Translations under genes and position numbers: made by a program
In this document: piece by piece, positions 62,933-64,000 of the stretch
How the letters are laid out: every line of letters begins with the position of its first letter
Numbering within the stretch: position 1 is the stretch's first letter
Assembly (NCBI RefSeq): GCF_029258575.1
Contig: NZ_JARHYI010000143.1
Coordinates: 1-64,000, forward strand
Direction: 5' to 3'
Length of the DNA stretch: 64,000 nt
DNA from: Brachyspira sp.
Lineage (GTDB): Bacteria; Spirochaetota; Brachyspiria; Brachyspirales; Brachyspiraceae
The notes under the pieces: model-generated
What the model was told of the DNA's origin: nothing
What the model saw: only the letters and a program-made list of their open reading frames with translations
The model's database searches: none

Positions 62933-64000
62933 TTATTCAATATAACAATAAAAAAATCTTCTTATCTCCAAAGTATCAACAATAACATCTTTAAGTCTAG
63001 GGTTTTGCATTGAAGGAGCTGTATAATGATAAAGAGGAATAAATGCCATATCCTCCCCTATAAGCATATCTTCAGCCTTATGCATATTATACATTCTAAT
63101 TTCATTATCAATAGTATTTTTAGCCTCTAATATAAGTTTGTCATACTTTATATTGCTATATCCTACCCTATTTCCAGAACTGCTACTTACAAAAAGATCA
63201 GCAAAAGTCATAGGATCAAGATAATCTCCTATCCAATCAGCCCTGCAAATAACATACTGTCTAGTTTGTCTATTCTTTTGAAATACAGACCATTCTTCTT
63301 GAGTGATAGTTATATCTATATTAAGATTATCCTTCCACATCTGCTGAACCGCCTCTGCTATAGTTAATCCAGCCCCTGGATTAGTTTTGAAATCTAATAC
63401 AGGAAAATTGTTTCCATTTGGATATCCAGCATCTGATAATAGTTTTTTAGCCTCTTCAATATTTGATTGATAATCTTCTTTTTTGACACTATAGTATCCC
63501 CCTCCATTCTCTCTGAAATCGCCTTCTATATCTTTAAGTCCATAAGGTATAAATGCAGCCGCTGGAACTTCTCCGCCTTTGGTAATATTCTCTACTATGT
63601 AATTTCTGTCTATAGCAAGTGATAAAGCTCTTCTTATTCTTTTATCTTTTAAAACTCTATTTGTATTATTCAAAGCATAATAAGCAGTTCCTAATGAAGG
63701 TTTTATAACTAAATATCCTTCATTTCTTATCAAATCAATATTGGCAGTTGGTATCTTTGATGAATACAATATAGAACCTTCCTTCATAGCAGCATAAGCG
63801 GTGGATACTTCTGAAAACATTATGAAATCTATTTTTTTAGCTACCATATTATCTTTATTCCAATAATTGGTATTAAGCTCTAAAGATATTATTTCATCAA
63901 CTCTTCTATTAACCATTTTATAAGGTCCGTTTCCTATATATGTATTTGGCGAAGAAGTCCAATCATCATTTTCTGCAAATTCCTTTCTCAAAGGTGAAAA
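62933..64000 (-). CDS. oligopeptide ABC transporter substrate-binding protein, 5' end beyond window
   Basis: Family SBP_bac_5 (OppA-like), binding peptides in the periplasm. At least 355 codons are open to the right edge; the track's TTG start at 63991 is not real, because the frame continues (FSPLRKEF, typical of OppA). It has GNGPYKM, TAYAAMKEGSI, KRIRRALSLAIDRN, WIGDYLDPMTFADLF and NIKYDKLI, all family landmarks of the C-terminal two thirds. About 170 N-terminal residues including the signal peptide lie outside the window. It likely belongs to an opp/dpp locus beyond the edge. Confidence 0.93.
   Translation of the reverse strand, partial: FSPLRKEFAENDDWTSSPNTYIGNGPYKMVNRRVDEIISLELNTNYWNKDNMVAKKIDFIMFSEVSTAYAAMKEGSILYSSKIPTANIDLIRNEGYLVIKPSLGTAYYALNNTNRVLKDKRIRRALSLAIDRNYIVENITKGGEVPAAAFIPYGLKDIEGDFRENGGGYYSVKKEDYQSNIEEAKKLLSDAGYPNGNNFPVLDFKTNPGAGLTIAEAVQQMWKDNLNIDITITQEEWSVFQKNRQTRQYVICRADWIGDYLDPMTFADLFVSSSSGNRVGYSNIKYDKLILEAKNTIDNEIRMYNMHKAEDMLIGEDMAFIPLYHYTAPSMQNPRLKDVIVDTLEIRRFFYCYIE

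Noticed and set aside
62933-63991. TTG start for the peptide-binding protein at 63991
   Set aside because: The reading frame continues to the window edge with family-typical residues, so the gene is truncated by the window rather than starting there.
1-64000. Prophage, IS elements, tRNA or rRNA genes
   Set aside because: No transposase, integrase, phage structural gene, tRNA cloverleaf or rRNA segment was recognised on either strand; short tRNA genes could still be missed by eye.

Overview
The window is a contiguous stretch of a low-GC bacterial chromosome (intergenic DNA is overwhelmingly A/T). Gene content and protein style point to a spirochaete of the genus Brachyspira. Proteins are rich in Asn, Lys and Ile, there are many short lipoproteins and beta-barrel-like secreted proteins, lipid A genes (fabZ-lpxA-lpxB) are present, and ribosomal genes are ordered rpsL-rpsG-fusA-tuf-rpsJ...rplQ followed by rho. 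The genus call is inference from these features and from remembered family sequences; no database was searched.

Layout. 1-11.2 kb (minus strand): the start of a secreted protein cut by the edge, ispE, two small lipoproteins, cheB, lnt, a bacteriohemerythrin, hslV-hslU, a secreted double-array ankyrin protein and an outer-membrane-type protein. 11.7-16.3 kb (plus): an iron-type alcohol dehydrogenase, then fabZ-lpxA-lpxB and a GHKL ATPase overlapping lpxB. 16.3-37.1 kb (minus): the str/S10/spc/alpha superoperon from rpsL to rplQ, then rho and a Smr-domain gene, driven at least partly by a clear sigma70-type promoter at 37.04-37.07 kb. Several short or mis-started genes are corrected here (rpmJ, rpmD, rplN, rplW, rplO, rpsL, rho).

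37.3-54.6 kb (plus): hisIE; a seven-gene cluster of lipoproteins and barrel proteins ending in an OmpA-domain lipoprotein; yifB/comM; a decayed methionine locus (remnants of metY and metX) preceded by a tiny Met-rich ORF and a hairpin plus T-run; a LiaF-like membrane protein; rsmD; apbE; a CE7-type esterase; a membrane protein with a cytoplasmic Schlafen/AlbA-type domain; trxB; and an rrf2-hcp operon with an operator-like palindrome over its promoter. 54.7-58.7 kb (minus): an anchored SNase-like nuclease, thiE, lgt and a HEAT-like protein. 58.9-62.8 kb (plus): a small membrane protein, a TPR protein with a 15-bp tandem repeat, a GerMN-domain protein and a rhodanese. The window ends inside an oligopeptide-binding protein (minus).

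Themes. lgt and lnt (lipoprotein maturation), the lipid A genes and the many lipoprotein/barrel genes together describe a diderm envelope. hslUV, trxB, hcp and the hemerythrin fit an anaerobe coping with oxygen and nitrosative stress. The items most worth checking are the Met-rich leader/attenuator-like element upstream of the dead metY-metX pair; the CheB receiver with Asn at the phosphorylation site; the altered switch I of EF-Tu; the alpha-CTD of RpoA lacking the usual GKKS motif; a perfect 24-bp palindrome upstream of rho; and a G/C-island intergenic element present twice. No tRNA, rRNA, CRISPR array, IS element or prophage was recognised.
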